Of a stretch of 64,000 nt of DNA, positions 1 to 9,229 are shown in pieces; positions within the stretch are counted from its first letter, which is position 1, and every line of letters starts with the position of its first letter. Origin of the DNA: Terrirubrum flagellatum (lineage in GTDB: Bacteria > Pseudomonadota > Alphaproteobacteria > Rhizobiales > Beijerinckiaceae); the NCBI RefSeq assembly GCF_022059845.1, contig NZ_CP091851.1, positions 1,736,001 to 1,800,000 of the forward strand, given 5' to 3'. The position numbers were made by a program, and so were the translations under genes. Under the pieces are notes generated by a model. The model saw only the letters and a program-made list of their open reading frames with translations. It was not told where the DNA came from and ran no database searches.

Positions 1-477
1 GCGGCCGGCCGCATGGAGACGTCGGAGGTGCCTGGCTATATCGTTGCGCAGGTCGCGGGCGCGATCGTCGGCGCGGCGGTCCTGTACATCATTCTCAGCG
101 GCAAGGCGGGCGGCTATGACGTAGCCGCCGCCGGCCTCGGCCAGACCGGTTGGGACGCCGCGAAAGGCTACTCGATGGTTTCAGCCTTCATCGCTGAAGC
201 GGTCGGCACGTTTCTGTTTCTGGTCTGCATTCTCGGCGCGACCTCCAAGTCGGGCGGGGGTGTTGCGGCCGGACTGGCGATTGGCCTGACGCTCGCGGCG
301 TTGCATCTGGTCAATGTTCCGATCAGCGGCAATTCGCTCAATCCGGCCCGTTCGATCGGGCCTGCCCTGTTCGTCGGCGGGACCGCCATCGCCCAGCTCT
401 GGCTGTTCATCGTCGCCCCGCTGATCGGCGGCTATGTCGCCGGCCTGCTGTTCAAGACGAAGACGCTGGAAGCCTGA
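1..477 (+). CDS. aqpZ: Aquaporin Z-type water channel (5' end outside window)
   Basis: C-terminal part of a major intrinsic protein (MIP) family water channel in the inner membrane. The frame is open from base 1 with no convincing start, so the Met at position 13 is probably internal. The second pore signature, Asn-Pro-Ala-Arg-Ser, is encoded at 340-354 in the usual context before the last membrane helix; the first NPA motif must lie upstream of the window. About 158 codons are visible, matching the last two thirds of a protein of roughly 230 residues. Several hydrophobic helices are evident. AqpZ is favoured over a glycerol facilitator from the compact loops, but the selectivity-filter residues cannot all be seen. 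Confidence 0.88.
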   Translation, partial: AAGRMETSEVPGYIVAQVAGAIVGAAVLYIILSGKAGGYDVAAAGLGQTGWDAAKGYSMVSAFIAEAVGTFLFLVCILGATSKSGGGVAAGLAIGLTLAALHLVNVPISGNSLNPARSIGPALFVGGTAIAQLWLFIVAPLIGGYVAGLLFKTKTLEA

Positions 478-500
478 TCCGGCTTAAGCCTGTCATCGGA

Positions 501-523
501 AAGGGCCCGCGAGGGCCCTTTTT
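501..523 (+). terminator. Rho-independent terminator after aqpZ
   Basis: An 8-bp perfect stem, AAGGGCCC with GGGCCCTT around the loop GCGA, is followed by a run of T. It lies 24 bases after the aquaporin stop codon and upstream of ndk, so it should end the aquaporin transcript. Confidence 0.85.
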
Positions 524-600
524 CGCATCTGCGAACGCCTTGTCGGTCCGGGGACGCGCCGATATAAGCCGCGCACTTTCCGTTTCAGACAGGACCCGCG

Positions 601-1023
601 ATGGCCGCGCAGCGCACTTTTTCGATCATCAAGCCCGACGCGACCAAGCGTAACCTCACGGGCGCGATCAATGCGGTCATCGAGAAGGCGGGCCTGCGCA
701 TCGTGGCGCAGAAGCGCATCCAGATGACCAAAGAGCAGGCGCAGGCGTTCTACGCCGTCCACAAGGAGCGTCCCTTCTTCGGCGAGCTCGTCGATTTCAT
801 GATCTCCGAGCCGGTGGTCGTGCAGGTGCTCGAGGGCGACAACGCCATCGCGAAGTATCGCGAAGTGATGGGCGCGACGAACCCGGCGAACGCCGCCGAG
901 GGCACGATCCGCAAGCTCTACGCCCTGTCGGTCGGCGAGAATTCGGTGCACGGCTCGGACGCGCCGGAGACGGCGGCGATCGAGATCGCCCAGTTCTTCT
1001 CGGGCAACGAGATCGTCGGCTGA
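601..1023 (+). CDS. ndk: Nucleoside diphosphate kinase
   Basis: Transfers the terminal phosphate from ATP to nucleoside diphosphates through a phosphohistidine intermediate, balancing cytosolic NTP and dNTP pools. The 140-residue product has the usual length. It starts with the family pattern Thr-Phe-Ser-Ile-Ile-Lys-Pro-Asp (Lys11 binds phosphate), and the active-site His117 sits in Asn-Ser-Val-His-Gly-Ser-Asp. The gene is monocistronic by appearance: it is bounded by the terminator at 501-523 and another at 1049-1073. No anomaly was seen. Confidence 0.98.
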   Translation: MAAQRTFSIIKPDATKRNLTGAINAVIEKAGLRIVAQKRIQMTKEQAQAFYAVHKERPFFGELVDFMISEPVVVQVLEGDNAIAKYREVMGATNPANAAEGTIRKLYALSVGENSVHGSDAPETAAIEIAQFFSGNEIVG

Positions 1024-1048
1024 ACGGCCGACGCCTGACTCTAAACAG

Positions 1049-1073
1049 CGGCGGGCGATAAGCCCGCCGTTTT
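1049..1073 (+). terminator. Rho-independent terminator after ndk
   Basis: An 8-bp stem, CGGCGGGC with GCCCGCCG around a 5-base loop, is followed by TTTT. It lies 26 bases after the ndk stop codon. Confidence 0.85.
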
Positions 1074-1134
1074 CATTTCCGCTTGAGTTTGCCGGCGGCT
1101 CCGGCAATTTGCCGGTTTCGCGAGAGTCCCCGGA

Positions 1135-3234
1135 ATGAACGCGCCCGTCCGCAAGACCATCGGCCATTCCGCCTGCCCGCATGACTGCCCGTCGACCTGC
1201 GCGCTCGACGTCGAGGTCATCGACGGCAAGACGATCGGCCGCCTGCATGGCGCGAAGGACAACAGCTACACCGCCGGCGTCATCTGCGCGAAGGTCGCGC
1301 GCTATTCCGAGCGCATCAATCATCCCGACCGTCTGACGAAACCGCTGTTGCGCGTCGGCCCCAAGGGCTCGAAGCAGTTCCGCGAAATCTCGTGGGACGA
1401 GGCGCTCGATCGCACGGCGGAGGCGCTGCTGAAGGCCGAGCGCGAGCATGGCTCTGAATCGGTCTGGCCCTACTACTACGCCGGCACCATGGGCTTCGTG
1501 ATGCGCGACGGCATCAACCGCCTGCGTCACGCCAAGAAATATTCGGGCTTCTACGGGACGATCTGCGTCAACATGGCCTGGGTCGGCTTCATCGCAGGCA
1601 CGGGCAAATTGATGGGGCCCGATCCGCGCGAGATGGCGAAGGCTGATTGCGTCGTGATCTGGGGCACCAATGCGGTTGCGACGCAGGTCAACGTCATGAC
1701 CCATGCGGTGCGGGCGCGGAAGGAGCGCGGCGCCAAGATCGTCGCCATCGACGTCTATAACAATGCGACGATGCAGCAGGCCGATATGGCGCTCTGCCTG
1801 CGGCCGGGCACCGACGGCGCGCTCGCCTGCGCCGTGATGCATATCCTCTTCCGCGACGGTTACGCCGATTGGGATTATCTCGAGACATACACGGATCATC
1901 CGCGCGAACTCGAAGCGCATGTGAAGAGCCGCACGCCGGAATGGGCGTCTGATATCACGGGGCTGCCCGTCGCGGAGATCGAGGCGTTCGCGAAGCTCGT
2001 CGGCGAGACGAAGCGCACTTACTTCCGGCTCGGCTATGGTTTCGGCCGGCAGCGCAACGGCGCCGTCAACATGCATGCGGCGCTGTCGATCGCCTGCGTC
2101 ACCGGCTGCTGGCAATATGAAGGCGGCGGCGCGTTCCACAACAACCGCGCCATCTACACCTGGCGCAAGAGCGTGATCGAAGGTCTCGACGTCATCGATC
2201 CGAAAATCCGGGTTCTTGACCAGTCGCAGATCGGACGCGTTCTGACGGGCGATGCGGAAGCGTTGCGCGGCGGCGGCCCGGTGAAGGCGCTCTTCATCCA
2301 GAACACCAATCCGGTGAATGTCGCGCCGGAGCAGGAGAAAGTGAAACGTGGCTTCGCGCGCGAGGATCTCTTCACCTGTGTGCATGAGCAGTTCATGACC
2401 GACACCGCCGCCATGGCGGACATCGTGTTGCCGGCGACAATGTTCCTTGAACATGACGACATCTATCAGGGCGGCGGCCATCAGCATGTGATGCTGGGTC
2501 CGAAGATCGTCGATCCGCCGGAAGGCTGCCGCAACAATCACGAGGTTGTGGTCGCGCTGGCGAAGCGCGTCGGGGCCGAACATCCCGGCTTCGACATGAG
2601 CCCGCGCGAACTGATCGAGCGGACGCTTCAGGACTCAGGTTACGGAAGCCTCGCCGATCTCGAACGGGCGAAGTGGCTCGACGTGCAGCCCTCGCTCGAG
2701 CGCGCGCATTTCATCAACGGGTTCGGCTACCGCGACGGCAAGTTCAAATTCAAGCCGGACTGGCCGAAGACGCCTTACGCCAATGAAGGGCCGATGGGGC
2801 CTTGGGCCGAGATGCCTTCGCTGCCCGACCATTGGGGCGTGATCGAGGAAGCGACCGAAGAGCATCCGTTCCGGCTCGCGACCTCGCCGTCGCGCTCGTT
2901 CCTCAATTCGACCTTCGCGGAGACGCCGAGCGGGATCGCGCGCGAGAAGCGGCCCGAGGTGATGATCCATCCTGACGACGCGGCGGCGGCCGGGCTCGTT
3001 GATGGCGATCAGGTCGATCTTTCCAACGAGCGCGGAACGGTCAGGCTCCATGCGAAGCTGTTCGACGGCGTGCGCCGCGGCGTGCTGATCGCGGAGGGCA
3101 TCTGGCCGAACGGGGCGCATCACGAGGGCAGGGGAATCAACTCGCTGACTGGCGCCGATGCGGTCGCGCCCTTTGGCGGGGCGGCTTTCCACGACAATCG
3201 TGTCGCACTTCGCAAGGTCGCGCCGATCCAGTAA
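1135..3234 (+). CDS. Molybdopterin-dependent oxidoreductase (DMSO reductase superfamily)
   Basis: A 699-residue protein of the bis-molybdopterin (DMSO reductase/formate dehydrogenase) superfamily. The N-terminus carries Cys14, Cys18, Cys22 and Cys51, the CX3CX3CX28C pattern that binds one [4Fe-4S] cluster. The molybdopterin domains follow, and the last ~120 residues form the dinucleotide-binding domain, including His-Pro-Asp-Asp-Ala around a short beta-barrel. No Tat signal is visible, so a cytoplasmic location is inferred. No electron-transfer subunit, chaperone or cofactor gene lies next to it, so the substrate and partner cannot be named. Similar single-subunit 'anaerobic dehydrogenase' proteins are common in alphaproteobacteria. 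Confidence 0.9.
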   Translation: MNAPVRKTIGHSACPHDCPSTCALDVEVIDGKTIGRLHGAKDNSYTAGVICAKVARYSERINHPDRLTKPLLRVGPKGSKQFREISWDEALDRTAEALLKAEREHGSESVWPYYYAGTMGFVMRDGINRLRHAKKYSGFYGTICVNMAWVGFIAGTGKLMGPDPREMAKADCVVIWGTNAVATQVNVMTHAVRARKERGAKIVAIDVYNNATMQQADMALCLRPGTDGALACAVMHILFRDGYADWDYLETYTDHPRELEAHVKSRTPEWASDITGLPVAEIEAFAKLVGETKRTYFRLGYGFGRQRNGAVNMHAALSIACVTGCWQYEGGGAFHNNRAIYTWRKSVIEGLDVIDPKIRVLDQSQIGRVLTGDAEALRGGGPVKALFIQNTNPVNVAPEQEKVKRGFAREDLFTCVHEQFMTDTAAMADIVLPATMFLEHDDIYQGGGHQHVMLGPKIVDPPEGCRNNHEVVVALAKRVGAEHPGFDMSPRELIERTLQDSGYGSLADLERAKWLDVQPSLERAHFINGFGYRDGKFKFKPDWPKTPYANEGPMGPWAEMPSLPDHWGVIEEATEEHPFRLATSPSRSFLNSTFAETPSGIAREKRPEVMIHPDDAAAAGLVDGDQVDLSNERGTVRLHAKLFDGVRRGVLIAEGIWPNGAHHEGRGINSLTGADAVAPFGGAAFHDNRVALRKVAPIQ

Positions 3235-3267
3235 GGCCGGAGCGTTCGATTCATTGCGGGGTTTCTG

Positions 3268-3633
3268 ATGGCCATTGCCAGTCGTTTTGCGCTTGCTGCG
3301 CTTTTCCTGTCCGCGGCGACGGCCGCTTTCGCCGGCGCGGCGCCGCCTCCGGCAGGCGACGCGCGCGTCGATCCGCAGATGAAAAATGCGACGCCTTACC
3401 TCCTGTCGCTCAAGGTTTTCGACCAGTGCCTGTTTGTGCAGTCGCGCCTGATGAGCACGACGCAGGAGGCGGTGCATTCGCCCTGCTCCTGCTACGCCAA
3501 GGCCACGATCGCCGGCATGAACAAGGACGAACTCGATTTCCTCCGGAACAACGGCTACTTCCCCGACGCCGTTCGCCCGCGGGCGCTGGAAAATCTCGAC
3601 AAGTGCCAGTTGAAGCGCCCGCCAGGCGCGTGA
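3268..3633 (+). CDS. Small exported cysteine-containing protein, unknown function
   Basis: A 121-residue protein with a clear Sec signal peptide: a hydrophobic stretch at residues 7-22 ending in an Ala-Phe-Ala-Gly type cleavage region. The mature part is about 98 residues with four cysteines (54, 73, 75, 113), suggesting two disulfides in the periplasm. It lies 33 bases after the molybdopterin oxidoreductase in the same direction, so co-transcription is possible. It converges on the phosphopantetheinyl transferase gene with only 10 bases between stop codons. The family was not recognised. Confidence 0.7.
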   Translation: MAIASRFALAALFLSAATAAFAGAAPPPAGDARVDPQMKNATPYLLSLKVFDQCLFVQSRLMSTTQEAVHSPCSCYAKATIAGMNKDELDFLRNNGYFPDAVRPRALENLDKCQLKRPPGA

Positions 3634-3643
3634 AGCAGGCGAC

Positions 3644-4261
3644 CTAGACGTCGAGCCGAGCAAGCCCGAGATAGAGCGCCGGCGCGCCGGCCTGTTTGAT
3701 TGTCGAAACTGCGGCGCGTCCCGGCGGGGCGCGCGAGGCGGTGGCAAAGCGAAGCTCGGCGCCATCCTGTTGCAACGTCGCAAGCGCGCCGGAAAAATCG
3801 GGCTGGTCGAGCCCGTCATAGATTCCGCGGCCTGTCGCTTTCAGCACGGCCTCTTTCGCCACCCAGAGGCGAAAGAAGAGATCGCGCTGCGCCGTCACAT
3901 CCCGCTCGTTTGCGATCGCCAGCGCTTCGGCTGCCGCGAAATGATCTTTCGCCAGCGCGATGGGGTCGAGACCGGGATCGTCAGGCTCGATATCGGCGCC
4001 GACCGCGTGGTGCGCGGAATAGCCGACGAGCAGAGATCCATCGCGATAGGAGAGCGAGACGCCGAGTTCGAGGTCCGGCGCATCGAGACGCGGGCGACCG
4101 CTCGGGCGTTGCGAAACGACGACGCTTCGTCCCAGGGTCGCCGACAGCTTTTCAGAAGCGAGTTGATAATGCGCCCGGCCGCCGCGCGGCGCGTTCGGAA
4201 TCAGCCACGCGGCCGCGCCGTCGATCGCGAGGATCGGCGGCGCGCCCTTGAATTCGGCCAT
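3644..4261 (-). CDS. 4'-phosphopantetheinyl transferase, Sfp type
   Basis: Transfers the phosphopantetheine arm of coenzyme A to a serine of carrier-protein domains. The 205-residue length is typical of the Sfp/EntD class. The magnesium-binding Gly-Ala-Asp-Ile-Glu (Asp90, Glu92) and the diagnostic Trp-Val-Ala-Lys-Glu-Ala (residues 133-138) are both present. The gene starts 14 bases after the stop of the NRPS-like gene upstream on the same strand. The likely substrate is therefore that enzyme's carrier domain, although service to other carrier proteins cannot be excluded. Confidence 0.93.
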   Translation of the reverse strand: MAEFKGAPPILAIDGAAAWLIPNAPRGGRAHYQLASEKLSATLGRSVVVSQRPSGRPRLDAPDLELGVSLSYRDGSLLVGYSAHHAVGADIEPDDPGLDPIALAKDHFAAAEALAIANERDVTAQRDLFFRLWVAKEAVLKATGRGIYDGLDQPDFSGALATLQQDGAELRFATASRAPPGRAAVSTIKQAGAPALYLGLARLDV

Positions 4262-4275
4262 GTGAATCGCGAACG

Positions 4276-7200
4276 CTACGCCGCCGCGGCGAGCGCCGGC
4301 GTGTGCGCGGCTTGCGCCGCATGCTCGCGGATAGGCTCGGCGGGAGCGCCCGCCCAGCGCGTATGCGGCGGTAGGTTTTCGCCCTTCATGATCAGCGAGA
4401 GATTTCCGATCTGCGCGAAGTCGCCGATTTTGGTGTCGTAAAGCACGGTCGAAAAGGCGCCGATGGTCACGCCCTTGCCGATCTCCACGCGGCCGACCTT
4501 CATGATGCGATCCTCATAGAGATGCGTCTGCAGGCAGGAGAGATCATTCATCACGGCGTAGTCGCCGATCGTGCAGCAGTCGAACTCGGTCAGGTCGGTC
4601 GTGTTGAGATAGACGCCTTTGCCGACCTTCGTGCCGAACAGCCGCAACGCCATCGGCAGCCAGAACGTGCCCTTGAGATGGTCAAGTAGAACGCGTCCAG
4701 CGAGACCCCAGTAGAGCACCGCGACGGCCTCCGTGCGCATCGCCCAGAATGACCACATCGGCTTCGCGACCGGCTTGTAGACGCCCATCGTCGCCCATTT
4801 GATCGCCGCGACCGCGAGCGTCATGGAGACTGGCAGCAGGCAACTCACCACAAGAAACACGCCAAGCGCGCCGAGATAGTCGCCATTGGCGTAGTAGGGT
4901 TCGATGAATTCGACGGACAGTGAGCCGAGCGTGATGAACAGCGCATTGGGGAAGGTCGTGTGCAGCGCCTCAAACAAAGCGCGCGTAAGCTTCTTCCCGA
5001 ACGAGGGCTCGTAGGTCCAGTTCGCGCCGGGCTCGCCGAATTTCTGGCGCACCGGGAATTTGATCGGCGGCGAGCCGAACCAGGTTTCGCCCGGTTGGGT
5101 TTCGCCCGACGCCGGAACCATCGATTTGACGCCGATCAGCGTGCCTTCGGCAAGATGTGAGCCGTGCGGAATGACCGCGTTGTTGCCGACGAAGACGTGG
5201 TCCTTGATGATCGTGCGGCGCAGCGTCATCCATCCGCGCTGCACGTCCTCGTCGCCGAGCACGCATTCGTCCGCCATGAAGCTGTTCGCGCCAATCTCGA
5301 CGAGATCGTAGCGGCCGCCGAGATTGGTCGAGATTTCCGCGCCCTTGCCGATCTTCGCGCCCATCAGCCGATACCAGGCGCGCATATAAGTCGTGGCGTA
5401 GAGCGAAGACAGCGTGTCGAGCGAGACTTCGCTGATGAGATTCATCGTCCACTGCCTGAGATGCATCAGGGAGTGAATGGAATAAGTGCCTTCCTTCAGG
5501 CGCGTCGGCATGATGATCCAGCGCAACGCGATGACGATCGCCAGCGTGAAGATCACCAGCGCTGCGCTCATCAGCCAGGCGAGCGGGAACAGCGCGTGAT
5601 ACCATTCGACCGAAGGCAGCGTGTCGAGCAGGAAGCTCTCCGCCTTGTCGAACACGAAGAAGGCCGGGAAGATCGGCAGAAGGCCGATCACCTGCACCAC
5701 AAGAATGAGCGTGGCGTAGATCGCGAAGAGCAGGTTCTTGCGCGTCTTCGACACCGTCGGGTTGGTGGCGAGTTCGGCGGGATCGAGCACGCCGGTCTTG
5801 CGCGCGGGCGATCCTTCCCAGGTCTCGTAGGGCGCGACGACTGTTCCCGGCAAAAGGGCGGTGAGATCATCGAGTCGCGCGTCATGTCCGATGACGCAGT
5901 CCGACGCGATGATCGACTGGTTGCCGATATAGGAGTTGTCGCCGATGACGACGCGGCCGATGACAAGCTCATTGCCATCAATCTCGGCGTTGGCGATGAC
6001 TGCCTTGTGGCCGATCGAGGCCCAGGCGCCGATCTCGACGAGGTCGGGCGCGCCGAATTCCGCATGCGCGATCATGGCGTCATTGCCGACCTTCGCGCCA
6101 AGCGCGCGCAGATAGAAGCGCATGATCGGCGAATTCGCGAGATAGGAGGGATTGCCCAGCGCATACAGGCGGGATACCAGCCACCAGCGATAATAGTAAG
6201 CGCCCCAGAGCGGATAGCGGCCCGGCTTCACCTTGCCGATGATCAGCCATTTCAGCGCGATGACCAGGAACACCGAGCCGAACTTGATGCCGCCATAGGC
6301 GGCCGACAGCACCAGCGCCATTTGCAGGAAGCTGTAGTTCGCGCCCTGCAGGAACATCATGTAGGTCAGGAACACGCCAAGCCATTGCGCGGTCGAGAGG
6401 CCGAGGATCAGCGGCAGCGCGGCGGTCTGCGCGACTGCGCACCAGAAGCGGCGCGCAAAGGGCGGCGGGGCGAAGCCGAGATCGGGCGGCGGCTCGCGGC
6501 CATCGCCGCGGCGCTCGTCGAGGACGGCTGCGAGTTTGCGCAGCGTGCGCTGCTGATAGACGTCCTGAAGCGTGATGCTCGCCAGCGATGGCGTTTCGCG
6601 CACGGCGGAAATGAATCGCGCCGCAATCAGCGAATGGCCGCCGAGCTCGGTGAAGAAATCCGCCTCGAACGGGATGGCCATGCCGGTGAAGACCTTCTGC
6701 GCCGACGCGAGCAGGGCGGCTTCAGTCGGCGTGCGGGCCTCTTCCTGCGGCTCGGACGCGGCGCTCATGTCGAGCAGCATGGCGGCGAGCGCCTTGCGGT
6801 CGACCTTGCCGGAGATCATGCGCGGCAATTCGGCGTGCGTGCGCCATAGCGGCGGCACCATGTAGGGCGGCAGCTTTGCGACCAGCGCCTTCTTCGTCGC
6901 CTGCGGATCGAAGGAAGCGCTCGCCGGCACCACATGCGCGACGAGCACGTCGCCGCCCGCGCCATCCTTGTGAACCGCGACGGCGGCGGCCTTCACGCCG
7001 GGCTCGTCGGCGATAAGGGATTCGATCTCGCCAAGCTCGATGCGATAGCCGCGGATCTTCACCTGATCGTCGATGCGGCCATGGAAAATGATGCGGCCAT
7101 AGGCGTCGACGCTGACCGCGTCGCCGGTGCGATAGAGGATGGGGTCGCCAGCCGCAGCGGAGCCGAAGGGATTGGCGACGAATTTCTTCGCCGTCATCTC

Positions 7201-8316
7201 AGGCAGGTTGATGTAGCCCTGCGCAACTCCCGGACCGCCGACAAGCAATTCGCCGACCTCGTTCGGGCCGACCGGTTGGAGCTGCTCGTTGACGACATAG
7301 GCGCTGTAGTTCGGGATCGGCACGCCGATCGTCACGGGCTCGCCTTTGACGCATTCGGCGAAGGTGGCGACGACGGTCGTCTCGGTCGGGCCATAGGTGT
7401 TGAGGATGCGGCGGCCCGGACGCGACCAGCGGTCGACGAGCGCCGACGTCATCGCTTCGCCGCCGGTGATGATCAGCCGCACCGTCTCCATGTCGCGATC
7501 GAGCATGGTGAGCATGGTCGGCACGACGTCGAGCACGCTGATCCCTTCGCGCACGATCGTCTCGGGGAGATTGTCGGTGTCCTTCAGCACCGTCGACGAC
7601 GCCACCTTCAGCGTCGCGCCGACGAGGTAGGGAATCCAGATCTCCTCCATCGAGAGATCGAACGCGACCGACGCGCCCTGGAAGACGATGTCCTCCTCGC
7701 GCATGTCGATGGCGACATTCCCCGAGCGGAGATAGTGCGTGATGTTGCGATGGGTGATGACGATGCCCTTGGGCTTGCCCGTCGAGCCCGAGGTGTAGAT
7801 CGCGTAGGCCGCGCTGTCGGATTTCGGCCCTTCCGGCACGACGCCATTCGCCGGCGCCGCGAGCAGCATGTCGAGTTCGAGCACCGTCACCGGCAGCTTG
7901 CGGGTCTCGGAGGCGAGCGCCTCATGCGAGACGAGGATGGTTGCGCCGCAATCGTAAAGGCTTGTGGCGATGCGCTCGGCCGGCGCGTCAGCGTCGAAGG
8001 GGATGAAAGCCGCGCCTGACTTCGCGATGCCGATCATCGCGACATGCAGGTCGATCGAGCGCCTGAACCAGAGTCCGACGAAGTCGCCGCGTTTCACGCC
8101 GCGCGCGGCGAGCGCCGCCGCCACCTTCGACGAACGGCGGTCGAGCTCGGCGTAAGTGAGCTTTTCGTCCGTGCCGATCAGGGTGATCGCGATCTTGTCG
8201 CCAAGACGGCCGGCGGTCTCACGGAAGATGTCCGCCAGCGTTTCCGTGCGAATAATGTCCGGACGCGCGCCGCCAAACAGCATTGTCGTCGTCGGCTCAG
8301 AGAGAAGCTGATTCAT
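4276..8316 (-). CDS. Membrane-bound NRPS-like enzyme, Pls/PosA type (A-PCP-TM/left-handed beta-helix)
   Basis: A 1346-residue single-module synthetase. An adenylation domain fills roughly residues 25-520: the P-loop Tyr-Thr-Ser-Gly-Ser-Thr-Gly is at 174-180, Asn-Thr-Tyr-Gly-Pro-Thr-Glu at 306-312 and the A8 hinge region near 413-432. The Asp220 of Phe-Asp-Leu-Ser-Met-Glu sits where the amino-acid-recognising Asp235 of GrsA lies, so an alpha-amino acid substrate is likely. A peptidyl-carrier domain with Gly-Gly-His-Ser-Leu follows (Ser near 561). The rest alternates membrane helices with three hexapeptide-repeat domains (about 750-830, 995-1095, 1236-1320). This is the layout of epsilon-poly-lysine synthetase-type enzymes, which lack a thioesterase and a classical condensation domain. 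The amino acid and product are unknown. The 253 bases upstream hold no gene and presumably its promoter. Confidence 0.9.
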   Translation of the reverse strand: MNQLLSEPTTTMLFGGARPDIIRTETLADIFRETAGRLGDKIAITLIGTDEKLTYAELDRRSSKVAAALAARGVKRGDFVGLWFRRSIDLHVAMIGIAKSGAAFIPFDADAPAERIATSLYDCGATILVSHEALASETRKLPVTVLELDMLLAAPANGVVPEGPKSDSAAYAIYTSGSTGKPKGIVITHRNITHYLRSGNVAIDMREEDIVFQGASVAFDLSMEEIWIPYLVGATLKVASSTVLKDTDNLPETIVREGISVLDVVPTMLTMLDRDMETVRLIITGGEAMTSALVDRWSRPGRRILNTYGPTETTVVATFAECVKGEPVTIGVPIPNYSAYVVNEQLQPVGPNEVGELLVGGPGVAQGYINLPEMTAKKFVANPFGSAAAGDPILYRTGDAVSVDAYGRIIFHGRIDDQVKIRGYRIELGEIESLIADEPGVKAAAVAVHKDGAGGDVLVAHVVPASASFDPQATKKALVAKLPPYMVPPLWRTHAELPRMISGKVDRKALAAMLLDMSAASEPQEEARTPTEAALLASAQKVFTGMAIPFEADFFTELGGHSLIAARFISAVRETPSLASITLQDVYQQRTLRKLAAVLDERRGDGREPPPDLGFAPPPFARRFWCAVAQTAALPLILGLSTAQWLGVFLTYMMFLQGANYSFLQMALVLSAAYGGIKFGSVFLVIALKWLIIGKVKPGRYPLWGAYYYRWWLVSRLYALGNPSYLANSPIMRFYLRALGAKVGNDAMIAHAEFGAPDLVEIGAWASIGHKAVIANAEIDGNELVIGRVVIGDNSYIGNQSIIASDCVIGHDARLDDLTALLPGTVVAPYETWEGSPARKTGVLDPAELATNPTVSKTRKNLLFAIYATLILVVQVIGLLPIFPAFFVFDKAESFLLDTLPSVEWYHALFPLAWLMSAALVIFTLAIVIALRWIIMPTRLKEGTYSIHSLMHLRQWTMNLISEVSLDTLSSLYATTYMRAWYRLMGAKIGKGAEISTNLGGRYDLVEIGANSFMADECVLGDEDVQRGWMTLRRTIIKDHVFVGNNAVIPHGSHLAEGTLIGVKSMVPASGETQPGETWFGSPPIKFPVRQKFGEPGANWTYEPSFGKKLTRALFEALHTTFPNALFITLGSLSVEFIEPYYANGDYLGALGVFLVVSCLLPVSMTLAVAAIKWATMGVYKPVAKPMWSFWAMRTEAVAVLYWGLAGRVLLDHLKGTFWLPMALRLFGTKVGKGVYLNTTDLTEFDCCTIGDYAVMNDLSCLQTHLYEDRIMKVGRVEIGKGVTIGAFSTVLYDTKIGDFAQIGNLSLIMKGENLPPHTRWAGAPAEPIREHAAQAAHTPALAAAA

Positions 8317-8569
8317 TGCCCAACCCCTCGACGCTCCTGTCGCCTCTTACCCCGCGCTGGCGGTTCGCGGGATTTCTGGTGCGGCGGACCGTCGGTAAAC
8401 CGTCGCGGCGGCCTTCATTCATGGCCGCTGAAAGTACGACGCATATGATCCGAGGGCGCTGAATGAACCCTGAATAGCCGGAAACACAATCCGGGATGGC
8501 GCGATAGCGCGCAGGAAGGCGACGAGCGTTGCAAGCGGGCATCGCTCGCGCCGGCGATGTGAAATCAGC

Positions 8570-9220
8570 TCAGATCGAGGGGCTGATGATTGACCCTCGC
8601 GGCTCGCCCATGCCGTCGAGCACGCAGCGACCATCCTTGAGCCGCGCGAGGCCGGATGCGACGAGGGCGAGGGTGCGCGGATAAATCACATGCTCCTGTT
8701 CCAGCACGCGCGCGGCGAGGCTCGCCTCCGTGTCGGACGGAGCCACCGCCACCGCCGCCTGCATGATGATCGGGCCGGCGTCGAGTTCGGGCGTCACGAA
8801 ATGCGTCGTGCAGCCATGGATGCGCGCGCCGTCGGCGATCGCTTTCCTGTGGGTGTGCAGGCCCCGATAAGCCGGCAGCAGGGACGGGTGGATATTGATC
8901 AGCTTGCCGAGCCAGCGTCCCACGAACCAGGGCGACAGGATCTGCATGTAACCGGCGAGGCAAACGAGGGACACGTTGGCGGTCCTCAGAGACTCATCGA
9001 GCACCCGATCGAAGCTCTGCCGATCGGGGAAGGAGCTGCTGATAATGCCGGCGTTCTTGACGCCGGCCTCGCGCGCGGCGTTGAGGCCGGGCGCGTCAAT
9101 GTTGTTGGCGAGAACGACAACGATTTCAGCAGGAAAGGCGTCGTTCTTCGCGGCCTCGATGAGCGCGCTCATGTTCGAGCCGCGGCCGGAAATGAGAACG
9201 CCGGTCCTGACCCTGCCCAT
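8570..9220 (-). CDS. purN: Phosphoribosylglycinamide formyltransferase
   Basis: Formylates GAR with 10-formyltetrahydrofolate in purine synthesis. The N-terminus has the family signature Val-Leu-Ile-Ser-Gly-Arg-Gly-Ser-Asn. Further on come the catalytic-region patterns Asn-Ile-His-Pro-Ser-Leu-Leu-Pro and His-Phe-Val-Thr-Pro-Glu-Leu-Asp. I prefer the ATG at 9220 (216 residues) over a GTG two codons upstream because an AGGGG ribosome site precedes it at a workable distance. The start lies about 10 bases after the purM stop, so the two genes form a purMN operon. Confidence 0.97.
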   Translation of the reverse strand: MGRVRTGVLISGRGSNMSALIEAAKNDAFPAEIVVVLANNIDAPGLNAAREAGVKNAGIISSSFPDRQSFDRVLDESLRTANVSLVCLAGYMQILSPWFVGRWLGKLINIHPSLLPAYRGLHTHRKAIADGARIHGCTTHFVTPELDAGPIIMQAAVAVAPSDTEASLAARVLEQEHVIYPRTLALVASGLARLKDGRCVLDGMGEPRGSIISPSI

Positions 9221-9229
9221 GCTCACCCC

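Noticed and set aside
493-2583. Long open frame of 696 codons on the minus strand opposite the molybdopterin oxidoreductase
   Set aside because: Arg/His/Asp-rich composition typical of the antisense of GC-rich genes, no domain, and it also runs through ndk.
5164-6849. 561-codon plus-strand frame opposite the NRPS-like gene
   Set aside because: Low-complexity antisense composition; the minus-strand protein has clear adenylation, carrier and hexapeptide domains.
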